From Streptomyces sp. H39-S7 (GTDB lineage: Bacteria; Actinomycetota; Actinomycetes; Streptomycetales; Streptomycetaceae): a stretch of DNA of 64,000 nucleotides. Below are positions 1-8,565 of the stretch, piece after piece. The notes below the pieces were generated by a model, which was given only the letters and a program-made list of their open reading frames with translations, made no database searches and had not been told where the DNA came from. Each line of letters begins with the position of its first letter. The stretch's first letter is position 1. Made by a program: the position numbers and the translations under genes. The stretch is taken from NCBI RefSeq assembly GCF_027158205.1, contig NZ_JAPVLU010000010.1, positions 62,001-126,000 of the forward strand, read 5' to 3'.

Positions 1-64
1 CAGCGCTGATGGCCAGGAGGATGACGGCGGCACCGAGTACACGTCGAACGAGGAAACGGAGCAT
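1..64 (-). CDS. Oligopeptide ABC transporter permease, N-terminal fragment (cut by window edge)
   Basis: Only the first 21 residues are present, starting at the ATG whose complement is at 62-64 and running off the left edge. They begin MLRFLVRRVLG and lead into a hydrophobic stretch. This is the usual start of DppB/OppB-type inner-membrane permeases (arginine-rich cytoplasmic start, then TM1). It follows the substrate-binding lipoprotein by about 100 bases on the same strand. The likely role is one of two membrane subunits of the peptide importer. The order permease, lipoprotein, permease resembles bldKA-bldKB-bldKC of S. coelicolor, but the fragment is too short to prove orthology. Confidence 0.7.
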   Translation of the reverse strand, partial: MLRFLVRRVLGAAVILLAISA

Positions 65-165
65 CGGACAAGCTCTTCCGTAGGGGCGCGACCGGCGGCG
101 CCGCGCGGTTCAGTCGGGGCGGCCGGCCCCGGTGGTGAGACCGGGGCCGGCGCCATGCGCTGGGA

Positions 166-1944
166 CTACTTGACGAAGACGGTGCTGGGGTTGATGACGC
201 CGACCACCTGGTTGTAGGTGATGCCGCCAAGGCCCTCGCCGTAGACGCCGAAGAACTTGTCGAAGAGGAACGGCACCTGGGAGGTGTCGGTCTTCAGGAC
301 GTACTCCGACAGAGTGCGCCACTCGTCGGCCTGCTTGGTGAGATCGGTGATCTGCTGGATCCGGTCGATCTCGGAGTTGACCTTCGGGTCGTTGAGGAAC
401 GAGTAGTTGTTGGTGCCGTCCGCCAGGTTGCGGCCGTCCAGGGTCGGCGGGACCACGGTGGAGGCGTTCGGCCAGTCGGCGCCCCAACCGGTGCGGTACA
501 GGTCGTACGGGGTGTCGACCTTGCCGACGACCGTGTAGTAGCTGGTCGGGTCGATCGCCTTACGGGTGACCTGGAAGCCCGCCTTCTGCAGCGAGTTGGC
601 GACGATCAGCGAGATGTTCTGCCAGCGCGTGGTGTTGGAGTAGGCGTAGGACAGCTTCGGGTGCTCCTGTCCGGCCTCCTTCAGCAGCTGCTTGGCCTTC
701 TCGATGTCACCGGTCGGCGCGGAGAGCTTGCCGAACGGGTCGAACGCCTTCCAGCCGGCGACCGTCGGGCTGATGAGCGTGGTGCCGAGCTCGCCCTGGG
801 CGGCGCCGCCGAACGCGGTCTGCACCTGGGTCATCGGGAACGCGTACGCGATGGCCTGACGAACCTTGGCGTCGGTGATCCGCTTGGTGTTGATGTTCAG
901 GACCTCGACGTATGGCTGGTACTCGTTGACCGTCCGCGCCTTGTACTGCGGGTTCGTCGACAGGGTCTGCATCTTCTCCGGTGCCGCGGCGCCGGACAGG
1001 TCGATACCGGTCCGGTCGTCGCCGGAGCCGGCCATCAGGCGGTCGGTGAGACCAGGCTGCGCGATACCCAGCGAGAAGTTCCAGCTGTCCGGGTAGGCGT
1101 TGCGGATCGGGTCGGTCTTCGGGTCCCAGTTGGTGTTCCGGACGAAGACCAGCGACTTGCCCGCCTTGTAGCTGGCGATCTTGTACGGGCCCGAGGAGAC
1201 CGGGTGGTTGTTGTACTTGTCCTTGTCGTCCTTGGCTTTCGGTACCGGCGAGATGTTCGGCATCGCCATGGCGTACGGGGCGTCCGGGTGCGCTTCCTTG
1301 AAGTGGAAGACCAGCGTCGAGTCGTCCGGGGCGTCCAGGACGCTCGCGGGGAGCTCCTTGCCCTCGTACGGGCCGGTGTAGGCCTTGCGGTAGTCGGGGC
1401 CGAGAAGCCACTTCTGTACGTACTGCGGCCCCTGCGTCTGGTATCCGGCGAAGAGCCGCTCGATGCCGTACTTCACGTCCTTGGACGTGATCGGGGTCCC
1501 GTCCTCGAACTTCAGGCCGCTCTTGAGCTTGTACGTCCAGGTCTTGGCGCCGTCCGACAGGACACCGGTGTCGGTGGCCAGGTCACCCACCAGGACGGTC
1601 TTCTTCGTCTTGGCGTCGATCTTGTAACCGGTCAGCGTGCGGTTGTAGAGCAGCGAGACCGACATCTGGTCGCTGACGTACTGCTGGCCCGGGTCGAGGT
1701 AGTCGAAGCCGTCCTGCTCCAGGTCATGGACCGTGCCGCCCTTCTTGGCGCCGTCGATCTCGGGCGCGGGGCCGGTGGAGTCGGCGGCGGTACCGAGCCC
1801 GAAGTTCGACGCGGTGGCCTTCGTGCCGCTGGTGCCGTCCTTGCTTCCGGTGTCATTGCTACTGCCGCTGCTGCACGCCGCAGCGAGCGTCAGAGCCCCC
1901 ACCGCCATGCACGCGGAGGCGAAGCGAGCCTTGCGAGATCTCAT
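166..1944 (-). CDS. Oligopeptide ABC transporter substrate-binding lipoprotein (SBP family 5, BldKB/DppA-like)
   Basis: A 592-residue extracytoplasmic solute-binding lipoprotein. I chose the ATG at 1944 because an AGGA site precedes it; an upstream in-frame start adds only 11 unconvincing residues. A basic, hydrophobic signal peptide ends in TLAAAC with the lipidated cysteine at residue 24, followed by a Ser/Gly/Thr-rich linker. The mature part has the family 5 pattern: early GG-T-V-H-D-L strand, W-T-Y-K-L-K-S-G-L-K-F-E-D-G-T block, and the conserved HPVSSGPY segment near the middle. It captures peptides outside the membrane and hands them to the flanking permeases. Its size is close to that of BldKB (about 600 residues). 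Ligand specificity cannot be read from sequence. Confidence 0.93.
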   Translation of the reverse strand: MRSRKARFASACMAVGALTLAAACSSGSSNDTGSKDGTSGTKATASNFGLGTAADSTGPAPEIDGAKKGGTVHDLEQDGFDYLDPGQQYVSDQMSVSLLYNRTLTGYKIDAKTKKTVLVGDLATDTGVLSDGAKTWTYKLKSGLKFEDGTPITSKDVKYGIERLFAGYQTQGPQYVQKWLLGPDYRKAYTGPYEGKELPASVLDAPDDSTLVFHFKEAHPDAPYAMAMPNISPVPKAKDDKDKYNNHPVSSGPYKIASYKAGKSLVFVRNTNWDPKTDPIRNAYPDSWNFSLGIAQPGLTDRLMAGSGDDRTGIDLSGAAAPEKMQTLSTNPQYKARTVNEYQPYVEVLNINTKRITDAKVRQAIAYAFPMTQVQTAFGGAAQGELGTTLISPTVAGWKAFDPFGKLSAPTGDIEKAKQLLKEAGQEHPKLSYAYSNTTRWQNISLIVANSLQKAGFQVTRKAIDPTSYYTVVGKVDTPYDLYRTGWGADWPNASTVVPPTLDGRNLADGTNNYSFLNDPKVNSEIDRIQQITDLTKQADEWRTLSEYVLKTDTSQVPFLFDKFFGVYGEGLGGITYNQVVGVINPSTVFVK

Positions 1945-2031
1945 GGATTCCTGCCTGTCACAGAACGGAACTGCCACCGATGCCGACGTGCCGGTTTCCG
2001 CGGGTGCGGTCCGGTCCGACGACCTGGACGA

Positions 2032-3063
2032 TCAACGAATGGTCTTGGGATCGAGCGCGTCCCGGACCGAATCCCCGAGCAGGTTGAAGGCGACCACGAA
2101 GAGAACCATCGCGATGCCGGGGAAGAACATGAACGTGACGTCGTTCTCGTAGTAGTTCGCGGCGGTCTGGAACATGAGGCCCCAGTCCGGCGTGGGCGGG
2201 AGAATGCCGACACCGAGGAAGGAAAGGCCTGCCTCCGTGGTGACGTAAACCGGGAGCAGCAGCGTCGATTGGACGAGAATCGTGCTCCAGATGTTCGGCA
2301 GCAGTTCCTTGCGGATGATCCGCCAGGAGGAGGCACCGCTGATCCGCGCCGCTTCTACGAACTCGCGTTCACGCAGTGAGAGGACCTGCGCTCGTACCAG
2401 CCGCCCGATGCTCATCCAGCCGAGGACCGACTGGACGATGATCAATGCGAAGAACCTGACGTAGGTGGGTTCTTCCTCATTGGTCGTGACGAACAGGGAG
2501 ACCACGACCGGGGTGAAGACGATGAAGAACAGCTGGCTGGGGAAGGCCAGGAAGAAGTCCGAGACCCGGCCGATGGTGTAGTCCGACCGGCCGCCGAGGT
2601 AGCCCTGCAGGAGGCCGATGAGGACGCCGACCACGACCGACGCGACCGTCACACAGGCTGCGATGATCAATGACGTACGGATGCCGTAGATCAGCAGGGT
2701 GAAGACGTCGCGGCCCAGCTGCGGTTCGATGCCGAACCAGAAGCTGCCGTCCACGCCGCCGTTCGGCTTGAGCGGCAGGCCGTAGCTGTTCAGCAGGCCC
2801 TGGTCCTGCCCGTACAGGTCGTACGGGTTCTTGCCGTACAGCTTGGCGATCAGGGGAGCAGCCGCCGCCACGAGGATGAAGCCGAGGACCACCACGGCGC
2901 ACGCGATGCCGCTGCGGTCACGTTTGAAGCGGATCCAGGCAAGCTGACCTGGGGAGCGTCCGACGAACTCGCGCGCCACCGTGGTTCTGTCAGCCGTCGT
3001 TTCAACCCCATCGGCCGGAGCCGGATCGGGCTGCACGCCGGCAGCTTGGGTTGGACTCGTCAT
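2032..3063 (-). CDS. Oligopeptide ABC transporter permease (DppC/OppC type)
   Basis: A 343-residue membrane subunit of the left-edge peptide importer. The first 50 residues are polar and cytoplasmic (a RSPGQLAWIRFKRDRSG motif precedes TM1), followed by about six membrane segments. The permease EAA-type loop is visible as EAARISGASSWRIIRKELLPN, and the C-terminus is ALDPKTIR, both typical of the C-type subunit. It is the first gene of the minus-strand operon, 87 bases upstream of the lipoprotein gene. The ribosome site is weak (a G run about 8 bases before the ATG). No ATPase gene of this system lies inside the window; they are expected beyond the left edge. Confidence 0.93.
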   Translation of the reverse strand: MTSPTQAAGVQPDPAPADGVETTADRTTVAREFVGRSPGQLAWIRFKRDRSGIACAVVVLGFILVAAAAPLIAKLYGKNPYDLYGQDQGLLNSYGLPLKPNGGVDGSFWFGIEPQLGRDVFTLLIYGIRTSLIIAACVTVASVVVGVLIGLLQGYLGGRSDYTIGRVSDFFLAFPSQLFFIVFTPVVVSLFVTTNEEEPTYVRFFALIIVQSVLGWMSIGRLVRAQVLSLREREFVEAARISGASSWRIIRKELLPNIWSTILVQSTLLLPVYVTTEAGLSFLGVGILPPTPDWGLMFQTAANYYENDVTFMFFPGIAMVLFVVAFNLLGDSVRDALDPKTIR

Positions 3064-3467
3064 TACGAATGCCCCCGCACCAAGAGTCTGTTTGCGCGAC
3101 GGTGAAGTGCGTCACGGGTTGAGCGGACTTTGGCAATGGATTCATCGTCCAGTCAAGAGGGCGACGGGGGGAGAAATTCTTGAGGCGTGCTTCTTGAGTG
3201 AAGATTTTGCAGATTGCCGCGCCCGCGTGCTTGACAAGCTCCGTTTGCCTGAGGCAATTATGGGCGAACCGGGACCAATCTCTTTTACACGTCGGCAACT
3301 TGACTGTCGCCACACCGATATACGGACGTAGCACTCTGGACAGCGTACGGCCGAAAGGGCGTCCCGGCCCGAGGTGATCACCGGAACCGTTCGACGGCAT
3401 TCGGGGAAAGGCTGTTCCCCTCCTTGATGTGCGGGTATATCTATGGGAACGGTGTGCCTGGGGGGAG
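3064..3467. promoter_or_regulatory. Divergent intergenic region between the peptide importer and a membrane protein gene
   Basis: About 400 bases without a convincing gene, noticeably richer in A/T than its surroundings. It must hold the promoters for the minus-strand importer and the plus-strand gene at 3468. Visible elements are a TTGACA hexamer at 3231-3236, a 13-base palindrome at 3245-3257 (TTGCC, TGA, GGCAA), and a direct repeat TTCTTGAG at 3177-3184 and 3191-3198. None can be assigned to a known regulator. Short open frames here lack Streptomyces codon bias and I do not call them. Confidence 0.4.
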
Positions 3468-4574
3468 ATGGCCTTGTATCAGGGCAATGTGCTTGCGCGG
3501 GGAGCGCGAGTCGCGGGCGGGATCATTCTTGTTGTCCTTATTGCTACAGAGATCATTTGGATCGCCCGTGACATCGGCAATGCGGGCGTCAAAGACACAT
3601 TTCTGACCTGGATCGGTCGGATATTCGCCGGTCAGGGGCACGCGCCCCTCGGTACCTCCATCACGGACCTGATTCTGCTGGTCGTCTATCTGGGCGCGCT
3701 GGTGGCCGTCACGAAGCCGGCGGCCGCCGGCGCCTTCGTGACGGTCGGTCTGCTCACGTTCTTCTACCGGCTCCCACTGCTGTGGATCATGAACGAGGAC
3801 ATCACCGAGGGGCTGCCGCTGCGGGACCGGGCGCTGTACACCGCGCTCGGCGCCGTCATCGCGTCCGTGGCGCTCATCGTCATCGCGGCCGCCGGCCGCC
3901 GCCCGGCGGTCTCGCCGGCCGACGGCGAACCGCCCGCCCCGCCGCGTTCCGGTCCCGCGGTGTTCGCAGGGCTGCTGCTGACGCTCTTCGCGCTGGCGGC
4001 CGTCGCCTGGGAGGCGTACTACATCGACCGGTTCACCTCGGAGCGGATGGGGCCCTTCTCGTACTGGCGCCAGTTCAGCGGGCAGCGGCCGTCCGGGGTC
4101 CTGCTCGCCCCGCCGGGTTTCTGGATCGACTGGTCAACGGCCGTGCTGTGCATGGTCGCCGCGGTGCAGGCGTTCGCCAGGAAGCCGATGGCGCGCCCGC
4201 TGGGCATCGTGCTCGGCTGGGTGCTGGCCGCGTACGCGGTCTACACGCTGAACGTCTACGCCAAGCAGGAGCTGCTCTTCGAGTTCGACGACATCGGGAC
4301 GCCCGACATACTGCAGCAGCTCACCTCCCTCGCGGAGGCCGCCGGGGGGCTCGTGGTCATCGTGCTCCTCGCCCTGCGCGGCAGACAGCGCCCGCCGGTG
4401 CCGGGTGCCTGGGGGGCGCCGGGCGGCCAGTACGGCGCCTGGGGGACACCGCCCGCCCCCGCCCCGTACAACGACGCCCCGTACGGCCGGTCGCCGTTCG
4501 GCAGCCCGCCGCCGCTGCCGCCGGAGTACCCGCCGAACGCGCCACCGCGCCCGCAGTCACCGCCCGGTTGGTAG
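3468..4574 (+). CDS. Multi-pass membrane protein with proline-rich C-terminal tail, function unknown
   Basis: Not recognised as a named family. About 368 residues with roughly eight hydrophobic segments, in the first 130 residues and again from about 160 to 310. The last 70 residues form a cytoplasmic-type Gly/Pro/Tyr-rich tail (repeated PPAPAPY- and PPLPPEYPP-like runs). The start is uncertain: the G-rich ribosome site abuts the ATG at 3468, while a TTG two codons later (3474) has ideal 6-base spacing. The first 50 or so codons use many A/T-ending codons (ATT, CTT, GTT, GCT), unlike the rest of the gene. It is divergent from the peptide importer and convergent with the S9 peptidase. Confidence 0.75.
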   Translation: MALYQGNVLARGARVAGGIILVVLIATEIIWIARDIGNAGVKDTFLTWIGRIFAGQGHAPLGTSITDLILLVVYLGALVAVTKPAAAGAFVTVGLLTFFYRLPLLWIMNEDITEGLPLRDRALYTALGAVIASVALIVIAAAGRRPAVSPADGEPPAPPRSGPAVFAGLLLTLFALAAVAWEAYYIDRFTSERMGPFSYWRQFSGQRPSGVLLAPPGFWIDWSTAVLCMVAAVQAFARKPMARPLGIVLGWVLAAYAVYTLNVYAKQELLFEFDDIGTPDILQQLTSLAEAAGGLVVIVLLALRGRQRPPVPGAWGAPGGQYGAWGTPPAPAPYNDAPYGRSPFGSPPPLPPEYPPNAPPRPQSPPGW

Positions 4575-4619
4575 GGGCGGCGCCGCGGGCGCGGGCCGGG
4601 CACGGTGCCAGGGGCGGGG

Positions 4620-6740
4620 TTACGCGACGCCCAGCGTCCGCTTGAGGAACGCCACCTGGAGCAGCAGCAGGTTCTCCGCGACCTCCTCCTGCGGGGTCAT
4701 GTGCGTGACCCCGGAGAGCGGCAGCACCTCGTGCGGCCGGCCGGCCGCCAGCAGCGCGGAGGACAGCCGCAGCGAGTGCGCCACCAGGACGTTGTCGTCC
4801 GCGAGGCCGTGGATGATCATCATCGGCCGGGCCTGGTCCGCCGCGCCCGACAACCCCTCGTCGGTGACGACGGAGTTGCGGGCGTACACCTCGGGCTGCT
4901 CGTCCGGGTGGCCGAGGTAGCGCTCCTGGTAGTGCGTGTCGTACAGCCGCAGATCGGTGACGGGCGCGCCGACGACCCCCGCGTGGAAGACGTCGGGGCG
5001 GCGCAGCACGGCGAGCGCGGCGAGGTAACCGCCGTACGACCAGCCGCGGATGCCGACCCGGTCCAGGTCCAGCGGGTACGAACCGGCCAGCGCGTGCAAC
5101 GCCTCGACCTGGTCGTTCAGCGTCACCGCGGCGAGATCGCGGACGACGGACTTCTCCCAGGCGGGGGAGCGGCCGGGGGTGCCGCGGCCGTCCGCGACGA
5201 TCACCGCGAAGCCCTGGTCGGCGAACCACTGGGAGACCAGGTGGGCGTTGTGCGCGGAGACCACGCGCTGGCCGTGCGGGCCGCCGTAGGGGTCCATCAG
5301 GACGGGCAGCGGACCGTCGCCCTCCCGGTAGCCGGTCGGCAGCAGGACCGCCGCCGGGATCCGGCGCTCTCCCGCCTCGGTCAGCCGGACGGCCGCCCGC
5401 AGCGCCGGCTGCTGGGCGTGCGAGGTGATGACGCCGGCGGGCTTGTCGTCCCGCAGGACCCGTACCCGGGCGCCGGCGGTCTCCAGCGTCGCGGAGGAGA
5501 GCACCGTCAGCGCCCCGGAGCGGACCGCGGAGTGCACGCCCGGCTCGTCCGACACCCGGGCGACGCCGTGTTCGCCCACCCGGTACACGTGGATCTCCCC
5601 GATCTCGGGGTGCTCCGCCGTGGCGCCGGCCGACGCGGAGACGAGTACGTCGTCCGCGGCGATGTCGAGCACCGCCCGGATGTGCAGCTGTGCGCCGGTC
5701 AGCGGCCGGTCGCCGACGACCAGGACGCGCGCCCCCGCCTCCTCCGCGATCCGGACCAGCTTCCCGCTCGGCGTCCAGGCCGGCACCCCAGCGAAAAGAT
5801 CAAGCCAATCCTGATCTTCCTCCGCGTGCACCGGGTGGGTGTGGCCGGAGCCGAGGTCGACGCTGAGGAAGAGCTGACTGCGCTGGTCACGGGCCTGGAC
5901 GAGCAGGACGGGCGGGCCGACCGCCGACCAGTGCACCTGCGCGAGGTACGGGTAGCCCTCCCGGTCCCACTCCACGTCCACCCGGGAGCCGTCGAGGCCG
6001 ACCAGCGCCAGGGTCACCACGGCGTTGGCCGTCCCGGCCGCCGGGTAGGCGATCTCGGCCGGCCGGCGGTCCGGGTGCGCCGGGTCGGCGATCCACCAGC
6101 GCTGCACGGGGGACTCGTCGACCCGGGCGGCCAGCAGCCGCTCACCGTCCGGCGACCACCAGAAGCCGCGGCTGCGGGACATCTCCTCCTGCGCGATGAA
6201 CTCCGCCAGCCCCCACGTCACCTCGTCGCCGTCCGGCTCCGCGAGCGGCCGGTCGTTGCCGCCGTCGGCGTCGACGACCCGGAGCGCCCCCTCCGCCACG
6301 TACGCGACCCGGCGGCCGTCGGGCGACGGCCGGGGGTCGACGACGGGCCCCGCGGTGGACAGCTCGCGCGCCGTCCCGGCCCGCAGCTCCGCCACGAACA
6401 GCCGCCCGGAGAGCGCGAACGCCGCCAGATCCACGGCCTGGTCCACCGCGTAGCCGACCACCCCCGACGACCCCTCACGGCTGCGCTCGCGGCGCGCCCG
6501 CTCCTGCGCGGAGAGCTCCTCGCCGGCCCCCGCCAGCAGCGCCGCCGGATCGGCGGCGATCCGCTCCTGACCCGATGCGGGGTCCAGGACCCACAGCAGG
6601 TTCGACGCGTCGGTCCCGGACCGGGACCGCAGGAACACCACGCGCTCCCCGTCCGGCGAGACGGTGAACGCCCGGGGCGAGCCCAGGGTGAAGCGCTGGG
6701 TGCGGGCGTGCTGACGGGGAAACGAGAGCTCTTCAGTCAT
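4620..6740 (-). CDS. S9 family prolyl oligopeptidase / dipeptidyl-peptidase IV-like serine peptidase
   Basis: A 706-residue cytoplasmic-type peptidase (no signal peptide). Residues about 20 to 430 resemble the DPP IV beta-propeller domain, with repeated S-P-D-G blades. Residues about 450 to 706 form the alpha/beta-hydrolase domain. The nucleophile is Ser568 in GWSYGGY. Aspartate lies in the HGLADDNV segment and histidine in the terminal GVTHMTP segment, completing a triad. The DPYGGPHGQRV loop before the nucleophile is typical of the family. Members remove dipeptides or cleave short peptides after proline or alanine. A role in processing imported peptides fits the adjacent peptide transporter but is inference. 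Confidence 0.93.
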   Translation of the reverse strand: MTEELSFPRQHARTQRFTLGSPRAFTVSPDGERVVFLRSRSGTDASNLLWVLDPASGQERIAADPAALLAGAGEELSAQERARRERSREGSSGVVGYAVDQAVDLAAFALSGRLFVAELRAGTARELSTAGPVVDPRPSPDGRRVAYVAEGALRVVDADGGNDRPLAEPDGDEVTWGLAEFIAQEEMSRSRGFWWSPDGERLLAARVDESPVQRWWIADPAHPDRRPAEIAYPAAGTANAVVTLALVGLDGSRVDVEWDREGYPYLAQVHWSAVGPPVLLVQARDQRSQLFLSVDLGSGHTHPVHAEEDQDWLDLFAGVPAWTPSGKLVRIAEEAGARVLVVGDRPLTGAQLHIRAVLDIAADDVLVSASAGATAEHPEIGEIHVYRVGEHGVARVSDEPGVHSAVRSGALTVLSSATLETAGARVRVLRDDKPAGVITSHAQQPALRAAVRLTEAGERRIPAAVLLPTGYREGDGPLPVLMDPYGGPHGQRVVSAHNAHLVSQWFADQGFAVIVADGRGTPGRSPAWEKSVVRDLAAVTLNDQVEALHALAGSYPLDLDRVGIRGWSYGGYLAALAVLRRPDVFHAGVVGAPVTDLRLYDTHYQERYLGHPDEQPEVYARNSVVTDEGLSGAADQARPMMIIHGLADDNVLVAHSLRLSSALLAAGRPHEVLPLSGVTHMTPQEEVAENLLLLQVAFLKRTLGVA

Positions 6741-6932
6741 GGCATCAACCTAGGGGCCCGTACGAGGGGCTCACCGGGTCTGGCGAAAAACCGGCTATGC
6801 GCCCCCGCGTGCTTCTGTGCACCGAGATATGCGGTGGCACGGAAAGTTATGATCAGTCGCCCTGTGTGGGTAAGGGTTAGTAGCAACTGGCAAGTGTCGT
6901 CGTGCCCCTGCGTACCTGGGAGGTGAGCCGTT

Positions 6933-7127
6933 GTGGCGCTTTCGATTTCGGCGGTGCTGCTGCTGCTGATCGTCGTGGCCCTGCTGGTCAAGAAGTCTGG
7001 GCTCAAAGGCGGTCACGCGGTGGTCTGTGTCCTGCTCGGCTTCTACCTGGCGAGCTCTTCCGCGGCCCCGACGATCCAGCAGTTCACGACGAGTGTCGCG
7101 GGCATGATCGGGGGCTTCAAGTTCTGA
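6933..7127 (+). CDS. Small conserved membrane protein upstream of mshB
   Basis: A 64-residue protein that starts at GTG 6933 behind GGGAGGTGA, a near-perfect ribosome site. It has two hydrophobic segments (about residues 3-17 and 28-45) joined by a short basic loop (KKSGLKGG), then a short polar end finishing GGFKF. I do not know a function. It lies only 16 bases before mshB on the same strand, so the two are probably co-transcribed. Codon use is typical Streptomyces, and the strong ribosome site argues for a real gene despite its size. Confidence 0.8.
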   Translation: MALSISAVLLLLIVVALLVKKSGLKGGHAVVCVLLGFYLASSSAAPTIQQFTTSVAGMIGGFKF

Positions 7128-7143
7128 GGCTTACGCTCTCTCC

Positions 7144-8022
7144 ATGAGCGATCTCCCTCCCCGGCGACTGCTGCTCGTCCACGCCCACCCGGACGACGAG
7201 TCGATCAACAATGGCGCGACGATGGCCAAGTACGCGGCAGAGGGTGCCCAGGTCACGCTCGTGACCTGCACTCTCGGCGAGGAGGGCGAGGTCATCCCGA
7301 CCGATCTCGCGCACCTGGCCGCGGACCGGGACGACACCCTCGGCCGGCATCGCATCGGAGAACTCGCCGACGCGATGAGGGAACTGGGTGTCACCGATCA
7401 CCGCTTCCTGGGCGGGCCCGGCCGTTACCGCGACTCGGGGATGATGGGCGTCGTCCAGAACGAGAACCCGGACTGCTTCTGGCGGGCCGACCTGGACGAG
7501 GCCGCCGGCCATCTCGTGGACGTCATCCGCGAGATCCGGCCGCAGGTCCTGGTCGCCTACGACCCGGACGGCGGCTACGGGCACCCCGACCACATCCAGG
7601 CGCACCGCGTCGCGATGCGGGCGGCGGAGCTGGCCGAGGCCGAGGGGTTCGGCATCGAGAAGATCTACTGGAACTGCGTGCCGCGTTCCGTGATCGAGGA
7701 GGGCTTCGCCGCTCTCCAGGCGGCCGGGAAGGCCCTTCTCAGCAGCGAGGGCGGCCCCTTCGAGGGGATCGCCTCGCCCGACGACGTACCGGGTGTGGTG
7801 GACGACGCACAGGTGACGGCCGCGATCGACGGGACCGGCTACGGGGAGCGCAAGGCCGCCGCGATGCGCGCGCACGTCACCCAGATCGCCGTGGACGGCC
7901 CGTTCTTCGCCCTCTCCAACGACCTCGGGCAGCCGCTCTTCGCCGCCGAGTACTACACGCTGGTGCGCGGGACCGCGGGCGCGGAACGCGAGGACGACCT
8001 GTTCGCCGGGGTGCGGGGATGA
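7144..8022 (+). CDS. mshB: N-acetyl-1-D-myo-inosityl-2-amino-2-deoxy-alpha-D-glucopyranoside deacetylase (MshB)
   Basis: A 292-residue zinc-dependent deacetylase of the LmbE/PIG-L family, cytoplasmic, for the second step of mycothiol biosynthesis (removes acetate from GlcNAc-inositol). The N-terminal metal motif AHPDDE (His15, Asp18) and the later [12 protein letters not shown] segment supplying the third ligand are both present. The segment [14 protein letters not shown] is characteristic of MshB rather than the related amidase Mca. The stop overlaps the ATG of the next gene by 4 bases (ATGA), so translation is probably coupled. Mycothiol is the actinobacterial substitute for glutathione, which fits the organism. 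Confidence 0.96.
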   Translation: MSDLPPRRLLLVHAHPDDESINNGATMAKYAAEGAQVTLVTCTLGEEGEVIPTDLAHLAADRDDTLGRHRIGELADAMRELGVTDHRFLGGPGRYRDSGMMGVVQNENPDCFWRADLDEAAGHLVDVIREIRPQVLVAYDPDGGYGHPDHIQAHRVAMRAAELAEAEGFGIEKIYWNCVPRSVIEEGFAALQAAGKALLSSEGGPFEGIASPDDVPGVVDDAQVTAAIDGTGYGERKAAAMRAHVTQIAVDGPFFALSNDLGQPLFAAEYYTLVRGTAGAEREDDLFAGVRG

Positions 8023-8426
8023 GCGCGGGCAAGGGTGCCGCCGCGGAGGCGGGGATGGGCCGCACGTCGCGGATCGTGTCGTACCTCGGGCTCGGGGTGC
8101 TCGGCGCGCTGGTCGGCGGAGCGGGCGCACTCGTCCAGGACGGCTGGTTCCCCGGCGGGCTGCTGCTCGCGCTGGCGGGCGTCGCGGGGCTGTTCTACGG
8201 CGGGGTGAAGCTCACCGGCACCCGGTTGGGGGTGGCGGTTCCCGGCGCCGTGTGGATCGTCACCGTGATGCTGCTGAGCTCCGCCAGGCCCGAGGGCGAC
8301 TTCCTCTTCGCGGCCGGTATCGGCCCGTACATCTACCTGTTGGGGGGAGTGCTGACAGGAGTGGTCTGCTCCATTTTGCCGCAATTGCCCTCATCCGTGG
8401 CTAATAGCGCCCGACTTGGCGGCTGA
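8019..8426 (+). CDS. Small four-helix membrane protein, DUF6113-like
   Basis: A 135-residue protein with about four membrane helices: [41 protein letters not shown] and [13 protein letters not shown]. It starts inside the mshB stop codon, so it is translationally coupled to mshB. I believe this corresponds to the streptomycete DUF6113 family, but function is unknown. Its fixed position next to mshB suggests a link to thiol metabolism or simply to the neighbouring envelope genes; the sequence gives no catalytic motif. Confidence 0.85.
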   Translation: MSAGKGAAAEAGMGRTSRIVSYLGLGVLGALVGGAGALVQDGWFPGGLLLALAGVAGLFYGGVKLTGTRLGVAVPGAVWIVTVMLLSSARPEGDFLFAAGIGPYIYLLGGVLTGVVCSILPQLPSSVANSARLGG

Positions 8427-8565
8427 CCCGCTCTCCATGGTCTGCTGAGGGGCGAGCGTTCCCCGGTCACGGGGATCGCTCCGGCGTCGCCCAGTATGGT
8501 GGTGCGCGCTGGCGAGCCGCCTGAGGATGGCCGTGAGGTGGCGAAGCTAACCGGGAGAGCCTGCT

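Noticed and set aside
4605-6926. Long plus-strand frame opposite the S9 peptidase
   Set aside because: The same antisense effect: low-complexity product, no ribosome site, while the minus strand encodes a complete peptidase.
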